A stretch of 64,000 bases of DNA. It comes from Geothrix sp. 21YS21S-4. Lineage in GTDB: Bacteria > Acidobacteriota > Holophagae > Holophagales > Holophagaceae. Positions 48,658 to 57,802 of the stretch are shown one piece after another; position 1 is the stretch's first letter, and each line of letters opens with the position of its first letter. The notes under the pieces are model-generated. The model did no database searches, was not told the DNA's origin, and saw nothing but the letters and a program-made list of their open reading frames with translations. A program made the translations under genes and the position numbers. The stretch spans positions 1,674,001 to 1,738,000 of the forward strand of contig NZ_CP132719.1 in NCBI RefSeq assembly GCF_030845995.1, read 5' to 3'.

Positions 48658-49434
48658 ATGCCCTTCGTTCTCGTCGAGAAAGCCGACCGCATCGCCTGGG
48701 TCACGCTCAACCGGCCCGAAAAGCTCAACGCCTTGAACAATGAAGTTCTGCATGAGCTGGAGCGGGTCTTCGCGGACCTGGAGCACGACGCCGAGGTGGG
48801 CGCCGTGGTGGTCACCGGCGCCGGCGAGAAGGCCTTCGTGGCGGGTGCCGACATTTCCGAACTGAGAAGCCTCGACACCGCCGGCGCGCGGGTCCAGGCC
48901 CTCCGCGGCCAGGCGGTGTTCCAGCGCATCGAATCCCTGCCCAAGCCCGTGATCGCCGCGGTGAACGGCTTCGCCCTGGGCGGCGGATGCGAACTGGCCC
49001 TCGCCTGCCACGTCCGCATCGCCAGCGAGAACGCCCGCTTCGGACTGCCGGAAGTGAGCCTGGGGATCATCCCCGGCTACGGTGGCACACAGCGGCTTCC
49101 CCGGCTCGTGGGCAAGGGCGTGGCTCTAGACCTCATCCTCAGCGGCGAAATGGCCTCCGCCCCCGACGCCCTGCGCATGGGGCTGGTCAGCCGGGTGGTG
49201 CCCCAGGCGGATCTCAAGGCCACGGCCGAAAAACTGGCGAAGACCATCCTCTCCCGCGGTCCCCTGGCGCTGCGCAGCGCTCTGGCTGCGGTGAACGAGG
49301 GCATCGAGATGCCCCAGGAACAGGGACTCCAGTACGAGGCCGCCCTTTTCGGCCTGTTGGCCGCGACCCAGGACATGCAGGAAGGCATGGGCGCGTTCCT
49401 GGAGAAGCGGCAGGCGCAGTTCAAGGGCCTGTAG
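48658..49434 (+). CDS. Enoyl-CoA hydratase/crotonase
   Basis: A 258-residue crotonase-fold enzyme, hydrating trans-2-enoyl-CoA. The oxyanion-hole glycine segments (FVAGADI and GFALGGGCELAL) and both catalytic Glu (GGGCELAL and PEVSLGIIPGYGGTQRL) are kept, favouring a true hydratase. It is typical in length. AGGAG lies five bases before ATG 48658. With Acd and Hbd genes elsewhere in the window it would interconvert crotonyl- and 3-hydroxybutyryl-CoA. Confidence 0.95.
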   Translation: MPFVLVEKADRIAWVTLNRPEKLNALNNEVLHELERVFADLEHDAEVGAVVVTGAGEKAFVAGADISELRSLDTAGARVQALRGQAVFQRIESLPKPVIAAVNGFALGGGCELALACHVRIASENARFGLPEVSLGIIPGYGGTQRLPRLVGKGVALDLILSGEMASAPDALRMGLVSRVVPQADLKATAEKLAKTILSRGPLALRSALAAVNEGIEMPQEQGLQYEAALFGLLAATQDMQEGMGAFLEKRQAQFKGL

Positions 49435-49468
49435 CCAAGCTCTTGAACCCCGCGCGGTAGAGGTCTCC

Positions 49469-49593
49469 TACCGCTTTGCATTCAAAAGAGAAGGATCACC
49501 ACCAAGGCACGAAGACACCAAGAAAAGCTCTGTCCACGGTGGACGCGGTTCGTGGCGCCTTGGTGATGAGAAGAAATCCTGGGTCTTGATCGC
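49469..49593 (-). repeat. ~125-bp intergenic element, family C copy 4, inverted
   Basis: The reverse complement matches the 43001 and 57592 copies: on the plus strand it starts TACCGCTTTGCATTCAAAAG, continues GATCACCACCAAGGCACGAA and CACCAAGAAAAGCTC, and ends GGGTCTTGATCGC. It lies in the 168-bp gap between convergent enoyl-CoA hydratase and the propeller gene. The right inverted arm is shorter than in the other two copies. Confidence 0.85.
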
Positions 49594-49602
49594 TTATGGG
49601 TC

Positions 49603-51708
49603 TCAGCGCTTGGCGGGCGCGCCGAGGCTCACTGCGGCGGTCTGCTCGTTCTGGTGCTGATCCATCACCTTGATGAGGATCCGGTCCCCGCGCATCGCGT
49701 CGCGCGGGACCACCACGTCGAACCGCTCCTCCTTCTGGTCGAACACCCGGTCCTCGGGCACGACCTGGAGCCAGTGCTCGCCGTCGGCGCTGACCGCGGC
49801 CTCCCGCAGGATCGACGTCTCGTCCCGGGCCACGAAGCGCAGGCGCACGCCTTCGCCTTCCGGCACCGCCGACAGCTCGGACAGGGCCGGCGGCGTGTGG
49901 TCGACGGTGAAGGGCGCCGTCCGCCAGACGCTGGTGAGCGCGGTGTTGAAGGGCACCGCGGGGGCGTCCGTGGCGGTCACTTCCAACCGATACCGGCCGT
50001 CGGGAACCGGCAGAGTATCGAAGCTGAAGAAGCGCTCCTTCCAGGCCTTTTCCAGCAGCAGCGGCGACCCCCGCTCGGGAATCAGCCGGATGGCGAACTG
50101 GAGCGCGTCGCCGTTGGGATCGTTGATCCGGAACACGAAGCTCTGGCCCGCGCGGCGGAAGCTGCGCTTTTCGGCACCCATGTAGCCGAGCACGGGAATG
50201 AGCTTCTGGGTCTCCAGGGGAATCCGCTCGATGCCAATGTCGTCCGGCGGCGCATTGCGGGTGATGATCAGGCCCGGCGGCATGATGTCCACGCCTTCCC
50301 ACACGGGGGCGAGGTTGCGAGGCGCCCAGTGGAGGCTCACCGTCTCCACCACCGGCGACGCGCCGCCCCGCGTGCTGCTCAGGCGGAGGCGGAACTGGGC
50401 GAAACGGGAAGCGGGAAGCGCCGGGCGCTCGCCGCTGCGGAGGGGCGGCGTCCAGGGGCTCCAGGTCGCGTCGGGCGTCTCGGTGCTGCCCGTCCGGAAC
50501 TGGAGCTCCACGCCGGTACCCGAGGGAAGATCGCTCTCCAGGTAGGCGCGGCCCCAATCCGCGAGGGGCGTGCCCTTCAGGATCCGCGATTCCAGGGTTC
50601 CTTCCGTGGCCTGGGCCTCGGACAGGAGATGGAGTTCGGCGGGATTGGAGCCCACCACCAGCAGGTCACCGCCGGATGGCAGGAAGGCCGTGGCCTGGGC
50701 CGTGCCCAGTTCCTGGACCGCGGCGAAGGGATCGGTATCGCGGGTCTTGCCGAGGGGCACGGAGAACAACCGCGAGCGGTTGCCGGTGCCCACCAGCAGC
50801 TGGCCCTTCCATGGCGCGAGGGCGTAGACCTGGCTCTGGGCGCTCTGCCACAACACTTCAGGCACGCGGTCGCGGTCCATGCGGATCACCGCGGAGCGGG
50901 TGGCGGTCGAAGTGTCCGCCTGGAGGTAGCCCTCCCGGCGCTCCAGTTGCCCCGTGCTGAACTTGGGGGTGAGGCCGTTGTCGGCGCCGATGTAGAGCTG
51001 CCCGTCCGCCACGGCGAGGGCGCGCACTTCCTCGAAGGGCGTGTCCATGAGCGTCTCCAGGCGGTCGCCCTGGCGGCTGTACCGCAGGACCAGGCCGCGG
51101 CCGTGGCTGCCCAGGTACCACCCGCCCTGCCCGTCCGACGTCAGGGCGGTGAACGCGGTCTCGTCGCCCAGTTCCGCCAGGCGGCGGCTGGAGCCCTCCC
51201 GGGCCTGGATCAGGACGGCGCCCTTTTCGCTGCCGCCGGCCACGATCACGGCGTCACCCTCGATTCCCAGCGCCCACACGATCCGCGCCTCGATGTCCGC
51301 GAAGGGCTTCACGTCGCCCGCCGGGTTCACCCGAAACAGCTTCCCTTCACCGGTGGGCGCCACGATGAGGTCCTGGCCCAGCCGGGCCATGGCGAACACG
51401 ATTCCGCCCTTCACCTGCCCCAGGGGCCTCACCTGGCCACCGGCGTAGTGGAACAGCTTCCCTTCGGTGCCCGCGGACAGGAAGGCGCCGCCGGAACCAT
51501 CGGATACGGCTGCCCAGATGACGCCCTCGGGTACCTGAGCCACGCGCCGGAGCCCCGGCGCCAGCCGAAGGCGGCCGTCGGCGCCGATGCGCACACCGCG
51601 GGCCTCCGAACCCAGCCAGTCATTGAAGGACGAGAACACCGCGGTGGGCTGCTCCGCCAAGGCGGACGCGCCCAGGACGGCGGAGAGCAGCAAAGTCAGG
51701 CAGCGCAT
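49603..51708 (-). CDS. Secreted beta-propeller protein with Ig-like tail
   Basis: A 701-residue exported protein (signal MRCLTLLLSAVLGASALAE). Residues about 40-380 contain repeated propeller-like units (GVIWAAVSDGSGGAFLSAGT, IVFAMARLGQDLIVAPTGEG, VRALAVADGQLYIGADNG). Residues 420-690 look like beta-sandwich domains (FVFRINDPNGDALQFAIRL, SFDTLPVPDGRYRLEVTATD). No enzyme signature found. It starts 20 bases after the S55 protease gene in the same direction, so the two form an operon and the propeller may be a substrate or partner of that protease. Family not recognised. Confidence 0.7.
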   Translation of the reverse strand: MRCLTLLLSAVLGASALAEQPTAVFSSFNDWLGSEARGVRIGADGRLRLAPGLRRVAQVPEGVIWAAVSDGSGGAFLSAGTEGKLFHYAGGQVRPLGQVKGGIVFAMARLGQDLIVAPTGEGKLFRVNPAGDVKPFADIEARIVWALGIEGDAVIVAGGSEKGAVLIQAREGSSRRLAELGDETAFTALTSDGQGGWYLGSHGRGLVLRYSRQGDRLETLMDTPFEEVRALAVADGQLYIGADNGLTPKFSTGQLERREGYLQADTSTATRSAVIRMDRDRVPEVLWQSAQSQVYALAPWKGQLLVGTGNRSRLFSVPLGKTRDTDPFAAVQELGTAQATAFLPSGGDLLVVGSNPAELHLLSEAQATEGTLESRILKGTPLADWGRAYLESDLPSGTGVELQFRTGSTETPDATWSPWTPPLRSGERPALPASRFAQFRLRLSSTRGGASPVVETVSLHWAPRNLAPVWEGVDIMPPGLIITRNAPPDDIGIERIPLETQKLIPVLGYMGAEKRSFRRAGQSFVFRINDPNGDALQFAIRLIPERGSPLLLEKAWKERFFSFDTLPVPDGRYRLEVTATDAPAVPFNTALTSVWRTAPFTVDHTPPALSELSAVPEGEGVRLRFVARDETSILREAAVSADGEHWLQVVPEDRVFDQKEERFDVVVPRDAMRGDRILIKVMDQHQNEQTAAVSLGAPAKR

Positions 51709-51728
51709 AGAACCCCTTCCCGGACGCA

Positions 51729-53468
51729 CTATTCGATCTCCACTTCCAATTGGCTGATGCCCCGGACTTCACGATCCAGGGGCAGCAGGGCGCGGCCCAC
51801 GATCCGGCGCTGGAGCCGGTTGTCGCTGCTGGCCCCATCCGCGCCCACGAGACTCGCCACCGTGGGGGGAATCCCCTCGATCCGGCTCCCGCGAAGGCCC
51901 GCTCCCGGCTGCGCCTGGACGAGCAGAGCATAGGCGTGGTTGTTGCGCAGGGCACCGTTCAGGATCCTCACAACGTCGCCGAGGCTCGCCACCTCAATGG
52001 CCCGTTCGTCCGGATCCGCCGCCATGAGGCTGAAGCCGTCGCCCACCATCAGCACGGCCTTTCCCTTGGCGGCCGAGGAGGGCACCTGGATGTTGAAGGT
52101 GGCCGTCTCCCGCACGCCCTGGATGTTCTGGAGGGTCACCAGGACCGGCAGGACCTCGCCCCGCTTGGCCCGCGCCTTCAGCAGCCGCACGCCGGCGATC
52201 CCGGTGAGGTCGAGCCGCTCCTCCGCCTTGATGGTCAAGGAGACGCCCTCGAACACCGGCCGCTCGAAGGGATTGAGGCAGACCGCCTGGAGCATTCCGC
52301 CCACGTACTGGGCCATCCGGCTGGGATTGAGGTCGGCAATGACGCTTTCGATCTGGATGGTGGGGTGGCCGGCAAGCTTGATGTTTCCCTGCATGGACAG
52401 GCTCTGGAAGCCGAGCGCCCGCACGTGCGCGTCGAGGGTCTGCGCCACGGCGGTGGCGGCGAGGGCCGGGGTCGCCACGGGGTGATCCATCAGGTCGAAG
52501 CGGAAATTGAGGGTGCGCTTGCCGCCGAGGTTCAGCCCGATGCGGAGGGGAACCAGCCGCGCTTCGGCGCCCAGCAGGCCCGCCACTCCGGAACTGCGGT
52601 CCAGGCGAAGGGCGCCGACGGGCGCCACGGGCATCGCGAGTTTGAAGGAACTCTGATAGGTGGCCACGGTGCTCGCCACCGTCGCCGACCATAGGGGCAG
52701 GTCCACGGGGCCCAGGTTGAACAACTGGTGTCCGAACAGAAGGACCCGCTTGCCGGAGACGTAGGTGATCGTTCCCGCGGCGGCGAGATCGAGGTCTCCC
52801 TGCATCAGCGTGATGGCGACCATTCCGCCGGGCTCCAGGGGACTGGCCTCCTCCCGGCCTCCCGCCAGGACCGGGGCGGCCGCGAAGGTCACGGGCAACC
52901 CGGACCAGATCCGCTGCGCCTCGCTTCCGAGGGCACTGCCCGTGAGCGCCATGGGGAGCGCCTGGGGATCCGGTTCGCCCATCAGCGTCCGGAAATCCAG
53001 CATCTGGCCCACCAGGGCGGACTTCAGCACCTTCGGTGGCTCGAGCTTGGGAAGGATCAGGGGCGTCCGGCTGGCCGGAGCCTCGGGAATGTCCCGGAGC
53101 TGGTCCAGCATCTCGGCAATGGGTGTGATGCCGCCGATGGGTTCCTTTTCGAAGGCGATGCCGGTGCTGAGGGCGCCGATGAGCTTGCCGTCGATGTAGC
53201 ACGGGCTGCCGCTCATCCCCGCCAGGATGCCGGTATCCGCCAAGGGCCCTCCCGAAGCCCGAACCATGATCCGGCTGCGCCCGGGGGCCGCGTTTTTCTG
53301 GATGCCCAGCACCTCGAACTCGAACCGGTCGATCCGCCCGCCCTGGAAGACAGTCCGGCCGTAGCCCTTCATGCCCGCGCGGATCTCGGCCACGCCCATG
53401 GTGGCGGGCCCTTGAGCGTAGAGAGAGGCCCCGAGGAGGAGGGCGGAGGCGGAGAGGGCCAGTTTCAT
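51729..53468 (-). CDS. SpoIVB/S55-type secreted serine protease
   Basis: A 579-residue exported protein with an S55 (SpoIVB) peptidase-like region at residues about 25-330. Signal peptide MKLALSASALLLGASLYAQG; MKGYGRTVFQGGRIDRFEFE, ILAGMSGSPCYIDGKLIGAL with the nucleophile Ser86/88 region, KEPIGGITPIAEML, and a later LFGHQLFNLGPVDLPL. SpoIVB cleaves SpoIVFA in sporulating Bacillus; this lineage is not a spore former, so the role is different. The C-terminal half is beta-rich and unassigned. Start at 53468 puts the signal peptide at the N-terminus. Divergent from the Oar-like receptor. Confidence 0.8.
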   Translation of the reverse strand: MKLALSASALLLGASLYAQGPATMGVAEIRAGMKGYGRTVFQGGRIDRFEFEVLGIQKNAAPGRSRIMVRASGGPLADTGILAGMSGSPCYIDGKLIGALSTGIAFEKEPIGGITPIAEMLDQLRDIPEAPASRTPLILPKLEPPKVLKSALVGQMLDFRTLMGEPDPQALPMALTGSALGSEAQRIWSGLPVTFAAAPVLAGGREEASPLEPGGMVAITLMQGDLDLAAAGTITYVSGKRVLLFGHQLFNLGPVDLPLWSATVASTVATYQSSFKLAMPVAPVGALRLDRSSGVAGLLGAEARLVPLRIGLNLGGKRTLNFRFDLMDHPVATPALAATAVAQTLDAHVRALGFQSLSMQGNIKLAGHPTIQIESVIADLNPSRMAQYVGGMLQAVCLNPFERPVFEGVSLTIKAEERLDLTGIAGVRLLKARAKRGEVLPVLVTLQNIQGVRETATFNIQVPSSAAKGKAVLMVGDGFSLMAADPDERAIEVASLGDVVRILNGALRNNHAYALLVQAQPGAGLRGSRIEGIPPTVASLVGADGASSDNRLQRRIVGRALLPLDREVRGISQLEVEIE

Positions 53469-53544
53469 CGAGCGTCTCAAGGAAAGAATGAAGCCTAACA
53501 GGCCGGTCCCGGCGAGCGGGACCATCCCGACCAAGCGCCTCCTG

Positions 53545-53592
53545 TGACCATCTGGTGCGTCAGGTGACATTTTCGTTCCTTGACCGTCTGGT
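53545..53592. promoter_or_regulatory. Direct repeat upstream of the Oar-like receptor
   Basis: TGACCATCTGGT at 53545-53556 recurs as TGACCGTCTGGT at 53581-53592 (11 of 12 bases), 36 bases apart, in the 177-bp divergent gap between the S55 protease and receptor genes. A TAATAC box follows at 53598. The pair could be an operator; no matched -35/-10 spacing was found. Confidence 0.4.
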
Positions 53593-53645
53593 CCCTTTAA
53601 TACGAGGTGCTCCGAGGCTACCCTGGGAGCACGGAGGAATTTCTC

Positions 53646-56600
53646 ATGCGTTCAAGGCACTTGAGCACTTCAACGTTGGCGGCCCTGCTCGTCGCGGCGG
53701 CCCCCCTCATGTCCCAGGGCGTCTCGGCTCAGCTGGGCGGCCGGGTTCTCGATACCAAGGGCGCTGGTCTGGCCGGTGCCACGGTGACCATCCGCAACAC
53801 CGAGACGGGCCTGACTCGCACCACCCAGACCAACGCCGACGGCCGCTATCTGGCCACCCTGCTGCCCGTGGGGCCCTACAGCGTGACCGTCACCAAGGCC
53901 GGCTTCCAGACCGCCAGCAACGTCAAGGTGAACCTCAACCTGGGTGACGCCGCTCCCCTCACCATCAAGCTCGCCTCCGAGACCGGCGCCGTGGTCGAAG
54001 TGATCGCCGCCGCCTCCCAGGTCGACTCCGAGCGCGCCAGTGCCGCCGCCATCGTCTCCCCCGACAACCTGACCAATCTGCCCGTTCTCAACCGTAACTT
54101 CACCAACCTCGCCACCCTGGCCCCCCAGGTGGTCGTGGACAGCAGCCGCGGCAACCTCGCCATCGCCGGCCAGCGCGGCGTCAACACCTCCATCAACATC
54201 GACGGCGGGGACAATAACGAGCCCTTCTTCGGTGGCGCCACCGGTGCGGCCGAAGGCAAGACCCCCTTCACGATCTCCATCGAAGCCATCCGCGAGTACC
54301 AGGTGGTGACCGACGGCGCCAGCGCCGAATTCGGCCGCATGGGCGGCGGCTACGTGAACGCCATCACCAAGAACGGCACCAACGATTTCAGCGGCAGCGT
54401 CTTCTACTACCAGCGCCCCAAGGGCTGGGTGGAAGCCGGCCCGACCCTGCGCCAGCCCACCGGTTCGTTCACCACCAATCCCGTGGGTGACTTCCAGCAG
54501 GAGCAGTTCGGGTTCAGCATCGGCGGCCCCATCGTCAAGGACAAGCTGTTCTTCTTCGCGGCCTACGACGCCCAGCGCCGCAAGGACCCCATCAACATGG
54601 TGTGGGGCGGCAATAGCCCGGTGACCCTCGATCCCGTCGCCAACCCCAATGATGCGGTGCTCGTCTCCAAGCTCGGCTCCTACGCGCCCAAGTCGGATTC
54701 CGACGTGTACTTCCTCCGGTTCGACTGGAATCCCACCATCGACCACAACATCCAATTCCGCATCAACCACTCGGACTTCAAGGGCGCGACCGGCGCCAGC
54801 ACCATGGCCGCCTACGAGAACCTGGCCACGGACAACGTGAAGACGGACTCCTATGTTCTCCAGTGGAACTGGGTGATCAGCGCGAACTGGATGAGTGAGT
54901 TCCGGGCGACCCAGACCAAGGACGACATGCCCCGGTCGACCTACTCGAACATCCCCGAAGTGAGCATTTCCAACGTCGGCTACTACGGCGCGTATCCCTT
55001 CGACCGCACCTACAATACCAAGCGCACCGAGTACCAGGAGAACGTCAGCTACGTCACGCCCACCTTCCAGCTGAAGGCCGGCCTCGACTACAACGCCATC
55101 GACGTCTCCGAGTTCTTCGCCGGCAACTGGCAGGGCGTCTACAGCTTCAGCAACCTGGCCAATTTCCGCGCCGGCAACTGGAGCTACTACCGCCAGAACT
55201 TCAGCCTCATGCCCGGCCAGAGCATCCAGCAGGCCGGCCTCTTCGACACCAGCTACAAGCAGATGGCCGCCTTCATCCAGACGAGCTGGCGCCTGACCGA
55301 CACCTTCAAGCTCGACGTCGGCGTCCGCTGGGACCGCCAGGAGAACCCCGACTACCCGATCCTGGACATGAGTAACCGGCTGGCGACCTCCATGCCCGTG
55401 ACGGCGAAGATTCCCAGCGACAGCCAGTACTCGCCGCGCCTCTCCTTCACCTGGACTCCCGGCTTCGACCAGGGCAAGACCGTCGTCCGCGGCAGCGTGG
55501 GTCGCTACGTCAGCACCACCCCCGCCGTGTTCTTCTATCAGGTCTATGCGGCCAACGGCGTCCGCACCGGCTCCAAGGACTTCCAGCCGACTGAAGCCGC
55601 CACCTACGGCATCCCCCGCGGCACGGCCTTCAATGCGGCGAATCCCCTGTGGCTCTCCAGCACCCCCACGGGCTTCTCCACGTTCAACATCTGGACCTTC
55701 GACAAGAACTTCAAGAACCCTTACACGGACCGCGTGAATCTGGGCGCCGAGCGCTCCTTCTTCAACGACCTAGTTCTGGGCCTGTCCGCCACCTACGCGA
55801 AGGGCAACCAGCTGGAGCGCACCGCCGACGTCAACCTCGGCACGCCCGTTCCGAACGCTTCTGGGCGCCTGATCTATCCCAGCACGATCAGCGCTGCGGG
55901 AGCCTACACGGCGGTTCGTCCCAACGCCGCCTACGGCACCATGGGCGTCTACTACTCCGACGCCACCAGCCTCTACCACGCCTACACGGCCAGCCTGAAG
56001 TACCACAAGGATGGCAGCGCCTTCGACGCCCAGCTGTTCTACACCTACGCCATCAACAAGGACAGTGACTCCAACGAGCGCAACTATTCTGGTGTCACCA
56101 TCCAGGATCCCGCTTCCCTGGGCAACCAGTGGGGCTACGCCGACACGGACCGCCGCCAGGTGTTGACCGGCTACTTCAGCTTCCTGGACAAGAACGTGAC
56201 CGGAATCCTGACGTCGGTCTCCGTCCGCTATCAGACCGGCACGCCCTACACGCTGACCTACACCGCCGACGTGAACGGCGACGGCAACAGCACCAACGAC
56301 CGCTACTTCCAGAACGGCGTGGACACTGGCCGGAATACCCAGCGGATCGGTTCCACCCTGACCTTGGACCTCGGTCTCCGCCGGGACATTCCCCTCTCCA
56401 AGGGAACCAAGCTGACCCTGTCCGCGGACGTGTTCAATCTCCTCAACCGGCAGGACACCTACTTCTCCCGGCGCGTCTCCTACACCAGTCCTGTCACGCC
56501 CGCGACGGTGGACGCGAACTCTGCCAGCAACCTCCAGCCCCAGCAGAACTGGATCGGCTCGGCCCGTCAGGTCCAGGTCGGTGCCCGCTTCTCCTTCTAG
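53646..56600 (+). CDS. Oar-like TonB-dependent outer-membrane receptor
   Basis: A 984-residue outer-membrane transporter. After the signal peptide (LAALLVAAAPLMSQGVSA) comes a carboxypeptidase-regulatory-like domain (GGRVLDTKGAGLAGATVTIR, ADGRYLATLLPVGPYSVTVT) at about 30-110, then a plug domain and a 22-strand-type barrel. The last residues GARFSF end in Phe, the BAM signal. This Oar/CarboxypepD_reg-TBDR architecture is abundant in Acidobacteriota, usually for polysaccharides or peptides. GGAGG precedes the ATG at 53646. Divergent from the S55 protease operon; terminated by a strong hairpin. Confidence 0.9.
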   Translation: MRSRHLSTSTLAALLVAAAPLMSQGVSAQLGGRVLDTKGAGLAGATVTIRNTETGLTRTTQTNADGRYLATLLPVGPYSVTVTKAGFQTASNVKVNLNLGDAAPLTIKLASETGAVVEVIAAASQVDSERASAAAIVSPDNLTNLPVLNRNFTNLATLAPQVVVDSSRGNLAIAGQRGVNTSINIDGGDNNEPFFGGATGAAEGKTPFTISIEAIREYQVVTDGASAEFGRMGGGYVNAITKNGTNDFSGSVFYYQRPKGWVEAGPTLRQPTGSFTTNPVGDFQQEQFGFSIGGPIVKDKLFFFAAYDAQRRKDPINMVWGGNSPVTLDPVANPNDAVLVSKLGSYAPKSDSDVYFLRFDWNPTIDHNIQFRINHSDFKGATGASTMAAYENLATDNVKTDSYVLQWNWVISANWMSEFRATQTKDDMPRSTYSNIPEVSISNVGYYGAYPFDRTYNTKRTEYQENVSYVTPTFQLKAGLDYNAIDVSEFFAGNWQGVYSFSNLANFRAGNWSYYRQNFSLMPGQSIQQAGLFDTSYKQMAAFIQTSWRLTDTFKLDVGVRWDRQENPDYPILDMSNRLATSMPVTAKIPSDSQYSPRLSFTWTPGFDQGKTVVRGSVGRYVSTTPAVFFYQVYAANGVRTGSKDFQPTEAATYGIPRGTAFNAANPLWLSSTPTGFSTFNIWTFDKNFKNPYTDRVNLGAERSFFNDLVLGLSATYAKGNQLERTADVNLGTPVPNASGRLIYPSTISAAGAYTAVRPNAAYGTMGVYYSDATSLYHAYTASLKYHKDGSAFDAQLFYTYAINKDSDSNERNYSGVTIQDPASLGNQWGYADTDRRQVLTGYFSFLDKNVTGILTSVSVRYQTGTPYTLTYTADVNGDGNSTNDRYFQNGVDTGRNTQRIGSTLTLDLGLRRDIPLSKGTKLTLSADVFNLLNRQDTYFSRRVSYTSPVTPATVDANSASNLQPQQNWIGSARQVQVGARFSF

Positions 56601-56616
56601 TTCCACCCGCACCACG

Positions 56617-56648
56617 AAAGGGCGGCGCTCCGGCGCCGCCCTTTTCCT
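56617..56648 (+). terminator. Intrinsic terminator after the TonB receptor
   Basis: A 12-bp stem, AAAGGGCGGCGC with GCGCCGCCCTTT, around a TCCG tetraloop, 16 bases after the stop, followed by TCCTTT. It separates the receptor from ymdB, which starts 14 bases later. Confidence 0.88.
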
Positions 56649-56661
56649 TTAGGCTGGAGGG

Positions 56662-57432
56662 ATGAGGATCCTGGCGCTGGGCGACGTGGTGGGGGAGCCG
56701 GGACGGCGGCTGGTGGAGGCTTTCGTGCCCGAACTGCGGCGGGAGACCGGCGCGGATCTGGTGATGGTGAACGGGGAGAACGCGGCCCATGGTCACGGCA
56801 TCACGGAGGGCATCGCCCGCGAATGGCTCGACCGCTGCGACGTGGACGTGATCACCACGGGCAATCACGCCTTCGACGTGAAAGGGATCGACGCCTACTT
56901 CCGGCAGGAGCCGCGGCTGATCCGCCCCGCCAACCATCCGGCGGATACGGCGGGAAGCGGGTGGATCAAGCTCCATACGCCCTCGGGAGCGGAGGTCCTG
57001 GTCGTCAACCTGATGGGCCGCGTCCACATGCCGCCCTGCGACTGTCCCTTCCGGTGCGTGGACGCCCTTCTTCAGAAGGAACGCGCCGACCTCGTCGTGG
57101 TGGACATGCATGCCGAGGCCACCAGTGAGGCCCAGGCCATGGGCCACCATCTGGACGGACGGGCCGCGGCGGTGTTGGGAACCCACACCCACGTCCCCAC
57201 CCTCGACGCGAAGGTCCTCCCCGGCGGCACGGCGTACGTCACGGACATCGGAATGACGGGCCCCTACGGCGGCGTCATCGGAATGAAGAAGGAAGCCAGC
57301 CTCGGGCGCTTCCTGAAGGTCCAGCGTCCGCGGTACGAGGTCGCCGAGACCGACTTTCAGCTCCACGCCATCCTGGTCACCACCGAAGGCCGGAAGGCCA
57401 CCGCCATCGAGCGGATCCTGCGCAGGCTTTGA
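56662..57432 (+). CDS. ymdB: YmdB-family metallophosphoesterase
   Basis: A 256-residue YmdB-type phosphodiesterase with a dinuclear metal site: GDVVGEPGR, VNGENAAHGHGIT, TGNHAFD, DMHAEATSEAQAM and GTHTHVPTLDAKV. B. subtilis YmdB hydrolyses 2',3'-cAMP and controls the switch to biofilm or nanotube formation. Length and all motifs are normal. GGAGG is two bases before ATG 56662, unusually close. Confidence 0.93.
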   Translation: MRILALGDVVGEPGRRLVEAFVPELRRETGADLVMVNGENAAHGHGITEGIAREWLDRCDVDVITTGNHAFDVKGIDAYFRQEPRLIRPANHPADTAGSGWIKLHTPSGAEVLVVNLMGRVHMPPCDCPFRCVDALLQKERADLVVVDMHAEATSEAQAMGHHLDGRAAAVLGTHTHVPTLDAKVLPGGTAYVTDIGMTGPYGGVIGMKKEASLGRFLKVQRPRYEVAETDFQLHAILVTTEGRKATAIERILRRL

Positions 57433-57436
57433 GGGA

Positions 57437-57550
57437 AAGAAGAAAGCGGAGGCGCGCGGAAGGGCGGAGAAAAGCGGAGAAGGCTCTGCGGCTCAACCTC
57501 AAACAGCGCCTATTCTCCGCGGCTCGGCCTTCCTCAGCTTTTCCTTCTTG
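57437..57550. repeat. Intergenic palindrome, family D copy 3
   Basis: Purine-rich words (AAAGCGGAGG, GGGCGGAGAAAAGCGGAGAA) pair with later pyrimidine words (ATTCTCCGCGG, CCTTCCTCAGCTTTTCCTTC). It begins almost immediately after the ymdB stop and is followed by a family C element, so the 370-bp gap 57433-57802 is filled mostly by two repeats plus about 75 bases without recognised content. Confidence 0.65.
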
Positions 57551-57591
57551 TGAATCCGCATTCCACCGCCATCAGCGGCTGCTACCAATAG

Positions 57592-57726
57592 GCGATCGAG
57601 ACCCAAGATTTTCTTTTCACCACCAAGACACCAAGGCACCCAGAAAAGCTCTACCTACTGGGGATGCGGTTCTTGGTGCCCTTCGCATCTTGGTGATGAT
57701 CCTTATATTTTGAATGCAAAGCGGTA
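57592..57726 (+). repeat. ~135-bp intergenic element, family C copy 5
   Basis: Near-identical to 43001-43135, in the same orientation: GCGATCGAGACCCAAGATTT, CACCACCAAGACACCAAGGC, GAAAAGCTCTACCTACTGGG, and the end TTTTGAATGCAAAGCGGTA. It differs mainly in the right inverted arm, which reads CTTGGTGCCCTTCGCATCTT. Confidence 0.9.
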
Positions 57727-57802
57727 TGAAGCGCATTCTCGGCGCACAGGGCCCCGCTCCGCGCGGCATTCCGTCGCGTGCTCCGCGACCCGTCAGCCGC
57801 CT

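Noticed and set aside
49654-51933. A 759-codon frame antisense to the propeller gene
   Set aside because: Overlaps a gene with signal peptide and recognisable repeats; composition is that of a shadow frame.
53580-53603. Sigma-70 promoter TTGACC...TAATAC before the Oar-like receptor
   Set aside because: The spacer is only 12 bases, too short for a standard promoter; the TAATAC may still be a -10 element with a different -35.
43001-57726. Insertion sequences at the ~135-bp elements
   Set aside because: No transposase frame fits inside them and target duplications are not evident; at most they are non-autonomous.
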